Source: Acetobacterium paludosum (GTDB lineage Bacteria; Bacillota; Clostridia; Eubacteriales; Eubacteriaceae). From it: a DNA stretch of 64,000 nucleotides. The notes below the pieces were generated by a model, which searched no databases, had not been told where the DNA came from, and saw only the letters and a program-made list of their open reading frames with translations. The first letter of the stretch is position 1. Every line of letters starts with the position of its first letter. Position numbers and translations under genes: made by a program. The stretch spans positions 18,129 through 82,128 of the forward strand of contig NZ_RXYA01000003.1 in assembly GCF_008086595.1 (NCBI RefSeq), written 5' to 3'. Shown here one piece after another: positions 17,547-26,577 of the stretch.

Positions 17547-19652
17547 TCATGATATAAATGGTTGATCCGTTGTCCCCGGTGCGGCTGATCCTTTTGGCAC
17601 GACTTCAATTCTTATGGCTTCCAGTCTCAGGCATAAACCTTCTGACCCGGCACTTTCTCCATTTTTCGCCCAATCCAGCCAGCCATAATTTTGTGCATGG
17701 ACTTGATAATAAATATCACACTTATCCGCATCGGTTCCCGTCAGGCGAATTCGAATCCCTTCCAAACGAAGGGATTGTCCCGTGGTTCCACTCAATTCCC
17801 CATCACTTTTCCAACCTTGCCAGCCAATATTTTGGACATGTGTTTGATATGTAACATCGACAGCATAACCAAGATTATCAATTTTAATTTCAATTCCTTC
17901 TAAACGAAGGGATTGTCCCGTCGTCCCACTTAATTGTCCATCACTTTTCCAGCCTTGCCAGCCGACATTTTGGATATGCGTTTGATAAGTACTGGATATT
18001 CCTTCAATTGAGGAAGTCTTAATGACATAATCACTGATTATTTGAGTCACTATAGCACCATTTGCATCTTTAACATCAACCAACAATGAATAAGTTCCAG
18101 CCGCTGACGGCGTAAATATAGCTGAACTCTTTGTTGAAAAATCATTGATCACAAAAGTCGAACTGTCCAATTGATAATAGAATTTATACTGATACGGACT
18201 TACTCCGCCACTTGCCTCAGCACTTAATTGAACACTTGAATTAACTGCCTGACCTGACAATTTGTCTGTCACAAAACTGTCTATTGTTAAAGGCGTACTT
18301 GCAACAATTGATTCAACCGCAGCATCTAGCTGAATCCTTCCGCTTCCATAATAGTTATCTTTTCCTGCCGTTCCTAAATCCACAGCGGTATCTTCCAAAG
18401 TCGTTTCAACCTGCGCTGCTGTTAAACTTGGATTTTTTGCCAATAACACCGCACAGGAACCGGCAGCAATTGGGCTTGAAAAAGACGTTCCACTCACTGA
18501 CCCATAAGAACCGTCGTGCGTTGTTGTTAAAATGGATTGCCCGGGTGCACATAAATCAACTTTATCATTATATTGAGAAAAATAAGCATGTCCATCTCCA
18601 GATGTAGTTGCTGCAACTGAAATAACGCCATTATATGATGCCGGATAAGCGTATTTTCCGGCATAAGCGGACAAATTCCCTTCATTTCCTGCCGCTGCAA
18701 CAAGTATTTTGCCTGCTTTGACAGCATATTGTATTGCGGACTGAAGACCCGTATATTGATCATACCCACCAAAACTCATATTGATGACTCTAACTTCTGG
18801 TCGATCCGCGGCATCCATTATGGCGGCACAGATATAGCCAACATCCAGTGACGTATCGCCATCATACTGGCCACCGGTTCGATAAGAGGCAATTTTTATA
18901 TTTGAAGCTCCTGCAACCCCAGCGGTGCCAATACCATTATTTGCAATTGCTGCGATGCAGCCACACACTTCAGTTCCATGACCGGCAAGATCTACAACCT
19001 CAGTGCTATTTGCAACATAATCATATCCACTGACTGTGTTGCCCGCAATATCCGGGTGACTCATATTTAATCCGGTATCAATAACAGCAACTACAACTGG
19101 TTTAGTATTTGATACCTGATTCCAAGTTTTGTCTGCTCCAATTTTCTCAAATTGCCATGCCGATCCATTCGTAATATAGGGATCATTTGGAAGTGATGAC
19201 GTCTGAATTTTGCCATTTTTACCAACGGCGAGGACATTCGGATTGTCTTTTAATGCGGTCATCAATTCATCAACATTAGTACCCTCACTTACTTCAATAA
19301 CATCAACCCGATTGGACAAATGTTCACCCGATACAATCTCACTTGTCGTCAGGGAAAGGTCTTTAATATTTGTATCACTATTCTGTGCATAAATAACAAC
19401 AACCTGTTGATCCAGATTATTATTTTCGTCAAGATTCGGCACTTGCTCCATCGTTTCTATAACTGGTGTACTTGCCTTATTATCAGAAACAGCCGCACTC
19501 TCTTCTTGATTGTAACTGTTCTGACTTTCTATATTAACTGACTGCTCATCACTATTTGCAGGCTCTTCAGCCATAATTCCAGCTGGCAGGACCAATGAAA
19601 AAGCGGCAATCATTATTATTAGTTTTATCCAGTTTTTCAATTTTCTTTTCAT
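17547..19652 (-). CDS. Secreted subtilisin-like protease with three ChW repeats
   Basis: A 701-residue S8 serine protease precursor. Residues 1-28 form a signal peptide, about 80-150 an I9-like propeptide, and about 165-450 the catalytic domain with Asp192 (VIDTG), His225 (GHGTEVCG), oxyanion Asn323 (AAGNEGN) and Ser390 (GTSFSSP). A beta-sandwich follows (about 455-545), then three tandem Clostridial hydrophobic-W repeats (about 558-690) built around NxGWxxW and GQSLRLE(G/A)I. ChW repeats occur on surface and secreted proteins of Clostridia, so this is probably a wall- or matrix-associated protease. It is monocistronic, with a TATAAT box at 19687-19692 on the minus strand. Confidence 0.95.
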   Translation of the reverse strand: MKRKLKNWIKLIIMIAAFSLVLPAGIMAEEPANSDEQSVNIESQNSYNQEESAAVSDNKASTPVIETMEQVPNLDENNNLDQQVVVIYAQNSDTNIKDLSLTTSEIVSGEHLSNRVDVIEVSEGTNVDELMTALKDNPNVLAVGKNGKIQTSSLPNDPYITNGSAWQFEKIGADKTWNQVSNTKPVVVAVIDTGLNMSHPDIAGNTVSGYDYVANSTEVVDLAGHGTEVCGCIAAIANNGIGTAGVAGASNIKIASYRTGGQYDGDTSLDVGYICAAIMDAADRPEVRVINMSFGGYDQYTGLQSAIQYAVKAGKILVAAAGNEGNLSAYAGKYAYPASYNGVISVAATTSGDGHAYFSQYNDKVDLCAPGQSILTTTHDGSYGSVSGTSFSSPIAAGSCAVLLAKNPSLTAAQVETTLEDTAVDLGTAGKDNYYGSGRIQLDAAVESIVASTPLTIDSFVTDKLSGQAVNSSVQLSAEASGGVSPYQYKFYYQLDSSTFVINDFSTKSSAIFTPSAAGTYSLLVDVKDANGAIVTQIISDYVIKTSSIEGISSTYQTHIQNVGWQGWKSDGQLSGTTGQSLRLEGIEIKIDNLGYAVDVTYQTHVQNIGWQGWKSDGELSGTTGQSLRLEGIRIRLTGTDADKCDIYYQVHAQNYGWLDWAKNGESAGSEGLCLRLEAIRIEVVPKGSAAPGTTDQPFIS

Positions 19653-19958
19653 TACAATATTTTCTCCGATTTTTATTTTTCAACTTATTATAGCCGTTAT
19701 TGCCAAAGAAAGATCTTGCATTTAATTGCTTTTTCATTATGGCATTATCAAAATTGCATATTCTAATTATAACGATTTAGCTTAATTAAGTCTATAAGAT
19801 AATAATTATTCAACCCAAACGCGCGCTCTACTTATTTAACGAAGAAGCTTCCCGTTTTGTTGCCTCTTCATACAAAAATATTTTTCTAAATTATCTGTTG
19901 ACACATTTTATCCATAGATGTATAATATCGATAGATTTCAAGCGAAGGATGTGAAAAA
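19653..19958. other. Divergent promoter region between protease and Rrf2 genes
   Basis: This 306-bp gap holds the minus-strand TATAAT (19692-19687) for the protease and a perfect sigma-A promoter for the Rrf2 gene at its other end. No ORF or strong hairpin is visible between them. Confidence 0.6.
19898..19926 (+). promoter_or_regulatory. Consensus sigma-A promoter of the Rrf2-YhgE operon
   Basis: TTGACA (19898-19903), a 17-bp spacer and TATAAT (19921-19926) match the consensus at all twelve positions. A promoter this strong usually needs repression, and the Rrf2 protein encoded just downstream is the obvious candidate. Confidence 0.9.
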
Positions 19959-20438
19959 ATGAAAATAACTAGTGGTGTAGAACAGGCAATCTGTATTTTA
20001 TTGATGCTGGCTTCACAGCATGACGGATTGCCCTTGAAAAGCGTTACCCTGAGCACCCGGCTTCAGGTGTCGGAGTCTTATCTCAAAAAAGTTCTGCGAA
20101 AGCTGGTGGTCGGTGGGCTAATTAATTCCAGTGCATCGAAAACCGGCGGTTTCAGCCTTGCAAAATCCGATGAGTCGATTACTTTATTAGAGGTTTTCGA
20201 AGCGATCGAAGGTTCCGATCCCTTTTTTGTCCCCTCTAATTTGGTGGAGAAAGTTTTTCTGATGCCAGAAACCATTGAAAAAAACAAAAACACCGTCATC
20301 ACGATTATTTCCGAAGCCGAAACGCTCTATAAAAATCGGTTGAAGCAATGTACGCTCAGACAACTAAGATATTTTGTTAACAATAATACTCCGGGAACGG
20401 TTGACTGGAACGTAATTGTCGAAAAAGGTCTACTTTGA
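19959..20438 (+). CDS. Rrf2-family transcriptional regulator
   Basis: A 159-residue regulator with an N-terminal winged helix (VEQAICILLMLA, then LQVSESYLKKVLRKL as recognition region and the wing KTGGFSLAK) and a C-terminal dimerisation helix. The cysteines that bind an iron-sulfur cluster in IscR/NsrR are not clustered here: there is one Cys near residue 11 and one late in the chain. It is therefore probably a non-cluster member sensing something else. It is co-transcribed with the YhgE/Pip gene 13 bp downstream and likely represses its own strong promoter. Confidence 0.9.
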   Translation: MKITSGVEQAICILLMLASQHDGLPLKSVTLSTRLQVSESYLKKVLRKLVVGGLINSSASKTGGFSLAKSDESITLLEVFEAIEGSDPFFVPSNLVEKVFLMPETIEKNKNTVITIISEAETLYKNRLKQCTLRQLRYFVNNNTPGTVDWNVIVEKGLL

Positions 20439-20451
20439 AGGAGGAACAATC

Positions 20452-22833
20452 ATGTTAAAAAGTGAATTTCAGAATCTCAGAAACAACAAATTTCTAATTG
20501 TGCTGATCATCGTCCTATCACTCGTTCCAACCTTGTATACCACGATTTTTTTATCCTCAATTTGGGATCCCTATTCAAAAATCAGCCAGTTACCGGTTGC
20601 TCTTGTCAATGAAGACAAAGCCTGCGATGATAATGGCAACACCCTTAATATCGGGGCAGAATTGACCAGGACCCTCGCAGATGAAAAGCCGCTTGCCTTT
20701 GAGTCTGTTGATTCGCAAACAGCACAGGCTGGTTTAAAAAATGGCGACTATTATATGGTCATCACGATCCCTGAAGATTTTTCGAAAAATGCCGCAACCC
20801 TGATGAATTCCGATCCTCAACCCATGGTGCTTTCCTATGAAATCAATCCTGGCGAGAATTTATTTGCTTCCAAAATAGCAAGCACAGCGGCAACTTCGAT
20901 TAAAAACAGTGTTTCTGACAAGGTGACTCAAACCTATACAGAAGTCATGTTTAAACAAATTTCGACTTTGAAAACCGGAATGAACCAGGCAGCTGACGGG
21001 GCAACGGCTATCAATGACGGATCAGAACAGCTGGAAAATGGCAATCAGCAGATCACGGCCAATCTTTCAAAATTAGCGGACAGCTGCCTGACTTTCAGCG
21101 ATGGTGCCAAAACGCTTTCGGTTGGTCTTACTCAGTATACCGATGGTGTCGGAGAACTCAGCCAGGGACTGCAGCAGCTTAATGGACAGCTTCCAACCCT
21201 GACTAGCGGGATCAGCCAGATTCAGTCCGGTACAAACCACTTGAATACAGGCATTGACCAATATACGACTGGGGTTGGCCAGCTCGCTGACGGCAGTCAG
21301 AAGCTATCCTCTTCCAGTGACAGTCTTAACGCCGGTGTTTCCTCGGTAGCTGATGGCATCAATCAGGTTAAAGCAGTCAATGGTCAAATTCTTGCATCAC
21401 TCATCCAGAATCAACCGCAGGCAACAGCAACGGATCTTTCCGGTCTCAGCGACAGTACTACTGATATTCTGACAAACACAAAGAGTATTCAAAACGATCT
21501 GGGTTCATTGGATGCAGTCATCGAAAGCCTGAAAACTTCTGCGGATCCTCAAGTCCAAGCCCAGGCCGATGCTTTAGAAAGTCTTCACAGCAGTCTCGCT
21601 GTCAACAGTGATATCATCGGTGATTCGGCGAGCAGGATTCAGAATCCTGGCAATTCAACCCCTGAAACAGCTTCTACCGGAAACACGGAACAGCTGATTC
21701 AGGCTTTGAGCGGGATGGATCAAGGGTTGGAACAGCTTCAGCAGGGAATGAATGATGAAAATGCCGGCCTGATTTCCGGTGTCGCACAATATACCGCCGG
21801 AGTAAACAGTGTTACCGCTGGTTTACAAGCGTTGAATAATCAGTCCGAAACCTTGGCGACCGGTTCAAACGGATTGGCCTTGGCCATGACTGAGCTCAAT
21901 AATCAGACGCCGCTTTTGACCAGCGGTGTTGTGCAACTTGCGGATGGTTCTTCGTTACTAAGTGCAAATTCCAGTCAGTTAATCTCCGGAGCCAGCCAGC
22001 TGGCAAATGGTGCCGGCCAAATCAGCAGCGGTTCGTCACAGCTGGCGGCCGGATCACAAACACTGGGCAACGGAATTGTTTCCCTCAAAGACGGCAGTCA
22101 GTTGCTCGCCGGAAAAATGTCCGATGGTGCGCTAGCCCTTGCAGCCGTTAATACCAATGACAAGAACATCGAAATGTTTGTGTCTCCCACAATATCCGAT
22201 GAAGAAAGTTTTTCCACTGTTGATAACAACGGCACCAGTATGGCGCCTTATATCATCTCATTGGCACTTTATCTGGGGGCGATGGCTTTCTGCCTTTTTT
22301 ATCCATTGTACGATAAAAACGACAAACCTAAAAACGGCGTCGCGTATTGGCTCAGCAAATCATTTATCCTGCTTAGCGTGAGTACGATGCAAGCCATATT
22401 AGCCATCACCGCATTGATGCTGCTTAATCATTTATCTCCCGTCAATGTGGTCGCCACCTTCTTGATTGCCTGGATCACTTCCCTGTGCTTTATGTCTTTC
22501 ACCAGTTTGTTGAGAGTTGTCCTGGATGAAGGCGGCAGCTTCATCGCATTGCTCGTTCTTATCCTGCAATTAAGCGGTTCCAGTGGTGTTTATCCAGTTG
22601 AACTGACAACCAGCTTTTTCCAGGCGATTCATCCATACCTGCCCATGACTTACTCGATCGAGGCATTCAAACAAACTCTTTCTATTGGGACACAAGGCAC
22701 CGGCATTGGTGAATACACAATTGTATTACTTGGCATCATGATTGTCTGTATCGCCTTAACGTGTCTTACCTATGTTTTAAAGACAAAAAAAGCGTCAAAA
22801 TCATTGCCGCTCTTGCTTAAAGATACCGACTGA
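20452..22833 (+). CDS. YhgE/Pip-family membrane protein with coiled repeat region
   Basis: A 793-residue protein with an N-terminal membrane helix (about residues 10-33), a YhgE/Pip N-terminal domain, and a long extracytoplasmic stalk (about 180-560) made of short repeats of the type QLADGSxxLSxGxxQ. Five or six C-terminal helices form an ABC-2-like membrane domain (about 595-790). Relatives include the phage-infection protein Pip of lactococci and efflux-associated proteins; transport activity is assumed but rarely shown. The start is ATG 20452 behind GAAGGAGG. It is paired with the Rrf2 gene, suggesting inducible envelope or export function. Confidence 0.9.
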   Translation: MLKSEFQNLRNNKFLIVLIIVLSLVPTLYTTIFLSSIWDPYSKISQLPVALVNEDKACDDNGNTLNIGAELTRTLADEKPLAFESVDSQTAQAGLKNGDYYMVITIPEDFSKNAATLMNSDPQPMVLSYEINPGENLFASKIASTAATSIKNSVSDKVTQTYTEVMFKQISTLKTGMNQAADGATAINDGSEQLENGNQQITANLSKLADSCLTFSDGAKTLSVGLTQYTDGVGELSQGLQQLNGQLPTLTSGISQIQSGTNHLNTGIDQYTTGVGQLADGSQKLSSSSDSLNAGVSSVADGINQVKAVNGQILASLIQNQPQATATDLSGLSDSTTDILTNTKSIQNDLGSLDAVIESLKTSADPQVQAQADALESLHSSLAVNSDIIGDSASRIQNPGNSTPETASTGNTEQLIQALSGMDQGLEQLQQGMNDENAGLISGVAQYTAGVNSVTAGLQALNNQSETLATGSNGLALAMTELNNQTPLLTSGVVQLADGSSLLSANSSQLISGASQLANGAGQISSGSSQLAAGSQTLGNGIVSLKDGSQLLAGKMSDGALALAAVNTNDKNIEMFVSPTISDEESFSTVDNNGTSMAPYIISLALYLGAMAFCLFYPLYDKNDKPKNGVAYWLSKSFILLSVSTMQAILAITALMLLNHLSPVNVVATFLIAWITSLCFMSFTSLLRVVLDEGGSFIALLVLILQLSGSSGVYPVELTTSFFQAIHPYLPMTYSIEAFKQTLSIGTQGTGIGEYTIVLLGIMIVCIALTCLTYVLKTKKASKSLPLLLKDTD

Positions 22834-22839
22834 GTTAAA

Positions 22840-22919
22840 GGCCAGCATTATCTTCCGTCTGCAATTTCGGCCCGGTTACCCCGGTCCGAAATAATGCTTA
22901 CAACCCGATAATGCTGGCC
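22840..22919. terminator. Nested terminator hairpin after the YhgE gene
   Basis: GGCCAGCATTATC (22840-22852) pairs perfectly with 22907-22919, enclosing a second GC-rich hairpin (TTTCGG-CCGG with CCGG-CCGAAA, about 22865-22891). A T-run follows at about 22925. The genes on both sides converge here. Confidence 0.85.
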
Positions 22920-22963
22920 GTTCGTGTTTTTTCTATTTCAGTAAAATCAGCCCTCCCACGATT

Positions 22964-23587
22964 CTAAATCAATCGCACGATAATTCTATGAAGCACATCC
23001 ACTGTTTCATCCAAATTTGTTGAAGCATCTTTAATATGGTGATAAACTTCCCGCTGCTTCAAAGCAAACATTGGATCGCCGCTGGCAAAAACTGAAATCA
23101 TCCCATCTCGATAAAGCCTTTCGATCTCTATATGTGTTACTCTCATCTTTACAACTGCTTGTGCTGATCTATCAGGACCTTTTTCTAAATCTTTGACAGC
23201 TTGCGAAAAGACATCCACCCCAATTTTCAGTTGTTCCACCATACCAATGATAATGAAATCTGGTTTAACCTCAAAAGCCTCCATAGACAGCAAACTTGAC
23301 TGGGCATATTTTAAAACCTCATTCATTCCTACCGATATTGAATAGATATCGCCCCGATCAAAAGGTGTAGAAAACGCTTCAATCAAGTCCTTCTCCATGT
23401 TCATTCTAACTTCATCTGCTTCTTTCACGCAATGGATTAACGCTTCACTATCAGCAACTGCTCCACTTTTCACCCAATTATAAAGAGCATTCACACCTAG
23501 TCCGTTGGTATTGGCTTGCTTATACAGCATTTCATAAAATTTATACTTAACTGGAAATATCCGATCAACAATATTATTTTTATTCAT
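22964..23587 (-). CDS. DUF47 (PhoU-like) accessory protein of the PiT transporter
   Basis: A 207-residue all-helical protein of the DUF47 family, related to PhoU, which accompanies PiT phosphate transporters and is thought to modulate them. The helical pattern and the C-terminal REVYHHIKDASTNLDETVDVLHRI segment fit the family. I use ATG 23587; upstream in-frame residues overlap the pit gene and have no start signal. It follows pit by 23 bp, so the two are one operon. Confidence 0.85.
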   Translation of the reverse strand: MNKNNIVDRIFPVKYKFYEMLYKQANTNGLGVNALYNWVKSGAVADSEALIHCVKEADEVRMNMEKDLIEAFSTPFDRGDIYSISVGMNEVLKYAQSSLLSMEAFEVKPDFIIIGMVEQLKIGVDVFSQAVKDLEKGPDRSAQAVVKMRVTHIEIERLYRDGMISVFASGDPMFALKQREVYHHIKDASTNLDETVDVLHRIIVRLI

Positions 23588-23610
23588 GATTTTTTCATTT
23601 CTCTTCTTTC

Positions 23611-24657
23611 CTAAATTACTGTAACTATACTTGTTGTAATTGTGTAAATCAAGCCGGAAACTAACGCCGATAATGGAATTGTAATACACCAGGCAATACC
23701 AATCTCTTTTACAATCTCCCAATGAACCATTCTGTATTCATCCGCAGCACCCACTCCCATAATGCTCCCGACCACAACATGTGTTGTTGAAACCGGAGCC
23801 CCTATTAAACTTGCACCAAAAATAGAGCCTAATGAAGCTAACTGTGAATTAAGACTATGGATGGGTTTAATATCAAATATTCCTCTGCCTAAGGTTCTCA
23901 TAATGCTCCAGCCACCCAACATTGTACCCATAAACATAACGATTCCACCACATACCCGTACCCATAACGGCGCTGCTTGTATTGCGGTGCCTCCCCATGC
24001 GGCCAAGGCCAAAGTTAATATTCCCATTATCTTTTGGGTATCATTTGAACCATGGCTAAACGAAAGTCCTGCCACGATCACCCATTGCAGACGATTAATA
24101 CCCTCGTTGATATGAAATTTAGAGTTTCTTAAGAGTAATCTCGCAATCTTTTCAAGGCAAAAGGCAATGGCAAATCCGATAAAAGGCGATAAAAACAAAG
24201 CGATCACTATTTTAACGATTCCCGTAATTTGATGATCACTGCCAATTAATTCTGTCCAGCCCCAGGCTATATGCTGATACCCCGAAGAAACAACAACCGC
24301 GCCTATAATTCCACCAATTAAAGCATGCGTAGAACTTGAAGGCAAGCCCAATCTCCATGTAATTAAATTCCATAAAGTTGCTCCCAAAACAGCTGCGAAT
24401 AATATCGTTAATAATGATGTATCTGTTGGTAAATCCGTCAATTCAGAAATGGTATCGGCAACCAGATTTCCCCCAAGGATCGCACCAAGTAAGCCAAAAG
24501 AAGATGCCACTGCAACTGCTTGTTTTGGACTCGCTGCGCTGCAATTAATAAAAGTTGCCACCACTGAGCTGGCATCATGCAGTCCATTGGTTAAGGCAAA
24601 AACAAGACCTACTAAAATGACTAAAATTAAAATAATTGTTGCACTGACAGCTACCAT
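23611..24657 (-). CDS. PiT-family inorganic phosphate transporter
   Basis: A 348-residue membrane protein with about ten helices and the duplicated PiT signature: GLHDASSVVAT near the N terminus and GLSFSHGSNDTQK in the second half. Paired SSSTHA and VSTTHV motifs are also present. It imports phosphate by symport with cations. The start is ATG 24657 because GAGGAG lies 8 nt upstream; a TTG five codons earlier is part of that ribosome site. The DUF47 gene follows in the same operon. Confidence 0.93.
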   Translation of the reverse strand: MVAVSATIILILVILVGLVFALTNGLHDASSVVATFINCSAASPKQAVAVASSFGLLGAILGGNLVADTISELTDLPTDTSLLTILFAAVLGATLWNLITWRLGLPSSSTHALIGGIIGAVVVSSGYQHIAWGWTELIGSDHQITGIVKIVIALFLSPFIGFAIAFCLEKIARLLLRNSKFHINEGINRLQWVIVAGLSFSHGSNDTQKIMGILTLALAAWGGTAIQAAPLWVRVCGGIVMFMGTMLGGWSIMRTLGRGIFDIKPIHSLNSQLASLGSIFGASLIGAPVSTTHVVVGSIMGVGAADEYRMVHWEIVKEIGIAWCITIPLSALVSGLIYTITTSIVTVI

Positions 24658-24737
24658 TTTCCAACTCCTCAAAAATAAAAGCGTCCGAGCTCAAGAGTGA
24701 CTACTGTAAGCCCGAACACTTTGCAAACCTAAAATTG

Positions 24738-25301
24738 CTACTCATAAAACATAACATTATTGACTGTTCCTTCAGTACCAAAAACAACCTGAATCATCGA
24801 TTCATCATCATTAACCCACACCCGGATATAGCTAACTTTGTTATCTTCAAAAGGAATCTGCGTTCCATTAATTTCTGTTCCTTCTGATCCCAGTAAACTT
24901 TTCACTTCATTATAACTCATACCATCCGTTATTTTATCTGCCTGTTCCTGAGTAACGGCCTTAGCGGTTAAAAATGCAATATCTTTACTGGTTGGATAAA
25001 TTAATGTTTTACTTATTACCAATCCACTTTCATTTAATAAAATACTCACACCATAACCGGTATCTTCATTACTATAATTGAATACATTTTTTAATTGTGT
25101 GCTTTCTGTCGGTACAATTCCTAATTCAATATCCACTTGGTCTTTTGTCTGATCAAGTTGTACTTTATTATAAAAATCAAAAACAGTTTCTTTTGAAATA
25201 GTTCCCTGTTTACTCAAACTACTAACACTGCTGCACCCTAATAAGACCACACCAAACAATAGAATAACCGATAACAATGAAAGCAACTTGAAATTTTTCA
25301 T
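24738..25301 (-). CDS. Lipoprotein with BamE/SmpA-like repeats (DUF3862-like)
   Basis: A 187-residue lipoprotein precursor with a hydrophobic signal and the lipobox LLGC (Cys23). The rest shows two similar stretches, FYNKVQLDQTKDQVDIELG and ITDGMSYNEVKSLLGSEG, which recall the repeated SmpA/BamE-like helical hairpin plus beta sheet found in Gram-positive DUF3862 proteins. The function is unknown; the surface location follows from the lipobox. It starts at ATG 25301 behind GGGAGG. Confidence 0.75.
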   Translation of the reverse strand: MKNFKLLSLLSVILLFGVVLLGCSSVSSLSKQGTISKETVFDFYNKVQLDQTKDQVDIELGIVPTESTQLKNVFNYSNEDTGYGVSILLNESGLVISKTLIYPTSKDIAFLTAKAVTQEQADKITDGMSYNEVKSLLGSEGTEINGTQIPFEDNKVSYIRVWVNDDESMIQVVFGTEGTVNNVMFYE

Positions 25302-25627
25302 AAACTAATCCTCCCATTTTTTATATTCAATTAATCTGTTGTTAATTACCCATTTTAACACAAATCAAACAAGTTGACCCGCTCTATCCATTAATCTTCA
25401 AATCATTTATAACACTTCTGTCCTCGCAGAAGCAAAAAGCATTCATTTTTTAAGCACTTTGAGACTAAATAAAACCTTTATCCGTCAAAATTTCTTAAAA
25501 AGCCTTAATGTTAAGGTGATTTTCAGGTTTAAAATGCTAAACTATAGAAGTTGACGGCGCCAACGTTTATTCCTAATCAATTTTTATCAATCATTTGCCC
25601 AAGAGGCAGGAATGGAGAATATCTATC
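25302..25627. other. Intergenic region between divergent genes
   Basis: A 326-bp AT-rich gap between the lipoprotein and the small membrane protein. I see no ORF, tRNA or riboswitch-like structure; only weak promoter-like strings are present. Confidence 0.5.
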
Positions 25628-26077
25628 ATGAAAACCGAGGAAAAAACAGCTCTTATCAAAAACAAAAAATCCACTTTATCAATTGTCCTTTTTATTGGTG
25701 GTGCAATTGTCGCCCTATTGGGTATTGCATTGTTAATCAACAATGTTAAGCTTTATAACGATACTGTTAGTCAGTATGTCGCTCAGGGTTATGATGCAAG
25801 CACGGTTACGGCTTCATTAATGCCTTCACAATTACTACCTGCTGTATTTGAAGCAATTGCACTTTACGGCGGAGTTGCAATGATTTTATTCTGTATGGGT
25901 TTAATCAACCAAAAATTAGCAAGTTGCAAATTGCAGAGCACAAATGATGAACTCAATATCATTGTTCCTGAATTAAATGTTACCGAAATAGAAGAAGTAG
26001 AAGAAGCGATTGTTTCAGATACTACTGCTGAAGAAAGCATAACTGTCAACGAGGAAACAAAAGAAGACATTAAGTAA
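25628..26077 (+). CDS. Small two-helix membrane protein, unknown function
   Basis: A 149-residue protein with two membrane helices (about residues 18-38 and 78-100), a short outside loop and an acidic, Glu-rich cytoplasmic tail containing EEVEEAIVSD. I do not recognise a family. ATG 25628 is preferred to an upstream in-frame start since AGGAATGGAG lies shortly before it, though the ribosome site is only fair. Confidence 0.65.
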   Translation: MKTEEKTALIKNKKSTLSIVLFIGGAIVALLGIALLINNVKLYNDTVSQYVAQGYDASTVTASLMPSQLLPAVFEAIALYGGVAMILFCMGLINQKLASCKLQSTNDELNIIVPELNVTEIEEVEEAIVSDTTAEESITVNEETKEDIK

Positions 26078-26217
26078 AACTCAGCCACATCTTAATGCTT
26101 TCATCTAAAAAAAATAGGACAACGGATGGTTTTAAGTCTTCCAATTTAGATTTTTAGCATAAACTCTTTTTAGATTTTTATGGTATATTGTTAATTAAGA
26201 TAATCTTACTATAAAAA

Positions 26218-26345
26218 CAAAAGATAGAATTTTAATACCGCTAAAAGGCTCTATTTAGAAAATGGCTTTGAAAATACGCCAAATACACTCATCGCGAAAG
26301 AAGCTGACGTTAATCTGGGTTTAGTCAGTTGATTACTCGATGAAT
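26218..26345 (+). pseudogene. Remnant of a TetR-family regulator (N-terminal HTH only)
   Basis: Read with one frameshift, the stretch gives NTAKRLYLENGFENTPNT and then LIAKEADVNLGLVS, the typical N-terminal helix-turn-helix of TetR regulators. A TGA replaces the residue that normally follows LVS, and the ligand-binding half is missing before a perfect hairpin at 26382-26445. It is a decayed gene, possibly once controlling the neighbouring transporter. Confidence 0.75.
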
Positions 26346-26381
26346 ATCCCCCATAAAAGAAGCAAGAAATTATTTATACTT

Positions 26382-26445
26382 CAGAAACTAAAAGAGGATC
26401 TCGTTATTGTTTGCAAACAATAACGAGATCTTCTTTTAGTTTCTG
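26382..26445. terminator. 64-bp near-perfect palindrome with T-run
   Basis: Two 32-nt arms (26382-26413 and 26414-26445) are inverse copies with a single G-U-compatible mismatch, followed by TTATTATTTTTT. It looks like the surviving terminator of the decayed tetR gene and insulates the downstream KimA-like gene. Confidence 0.8.
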
Positions 26446-26577
26446 TTATTATTTTTTGAAAAGCATCGATACTGCAGTGATTATTTGGGTATATTTAAAA
26501 AAACGATCAAACAATAAAATCTATTATAACGCTTGTTATTCACTTCTCAAAATTTTATGGAAATCAGGTGATTTGTT

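Noticed and set aside
17760..17990. DNA repeats of about 130 bp near the protease 3' end as a mobile element
   Set aside because: They encode the tandem ChW repeats of the protease and stay in frame.
20993..22130. Direct repeats suggesting a CRISPR or tandem-repeat array
   Set aside because: They are coding repeats of the YhgE/Pip stalk, not spaced identical repeats. No CRISPR array or cas gene was seen in the window.
26446..26577. Cyclic di-AMP (ydaO) riboswitch upstream of the KimA-like gene
   Set aside because: The leader is short and AT-rich and lacks the paired motifs of that riboswitch.
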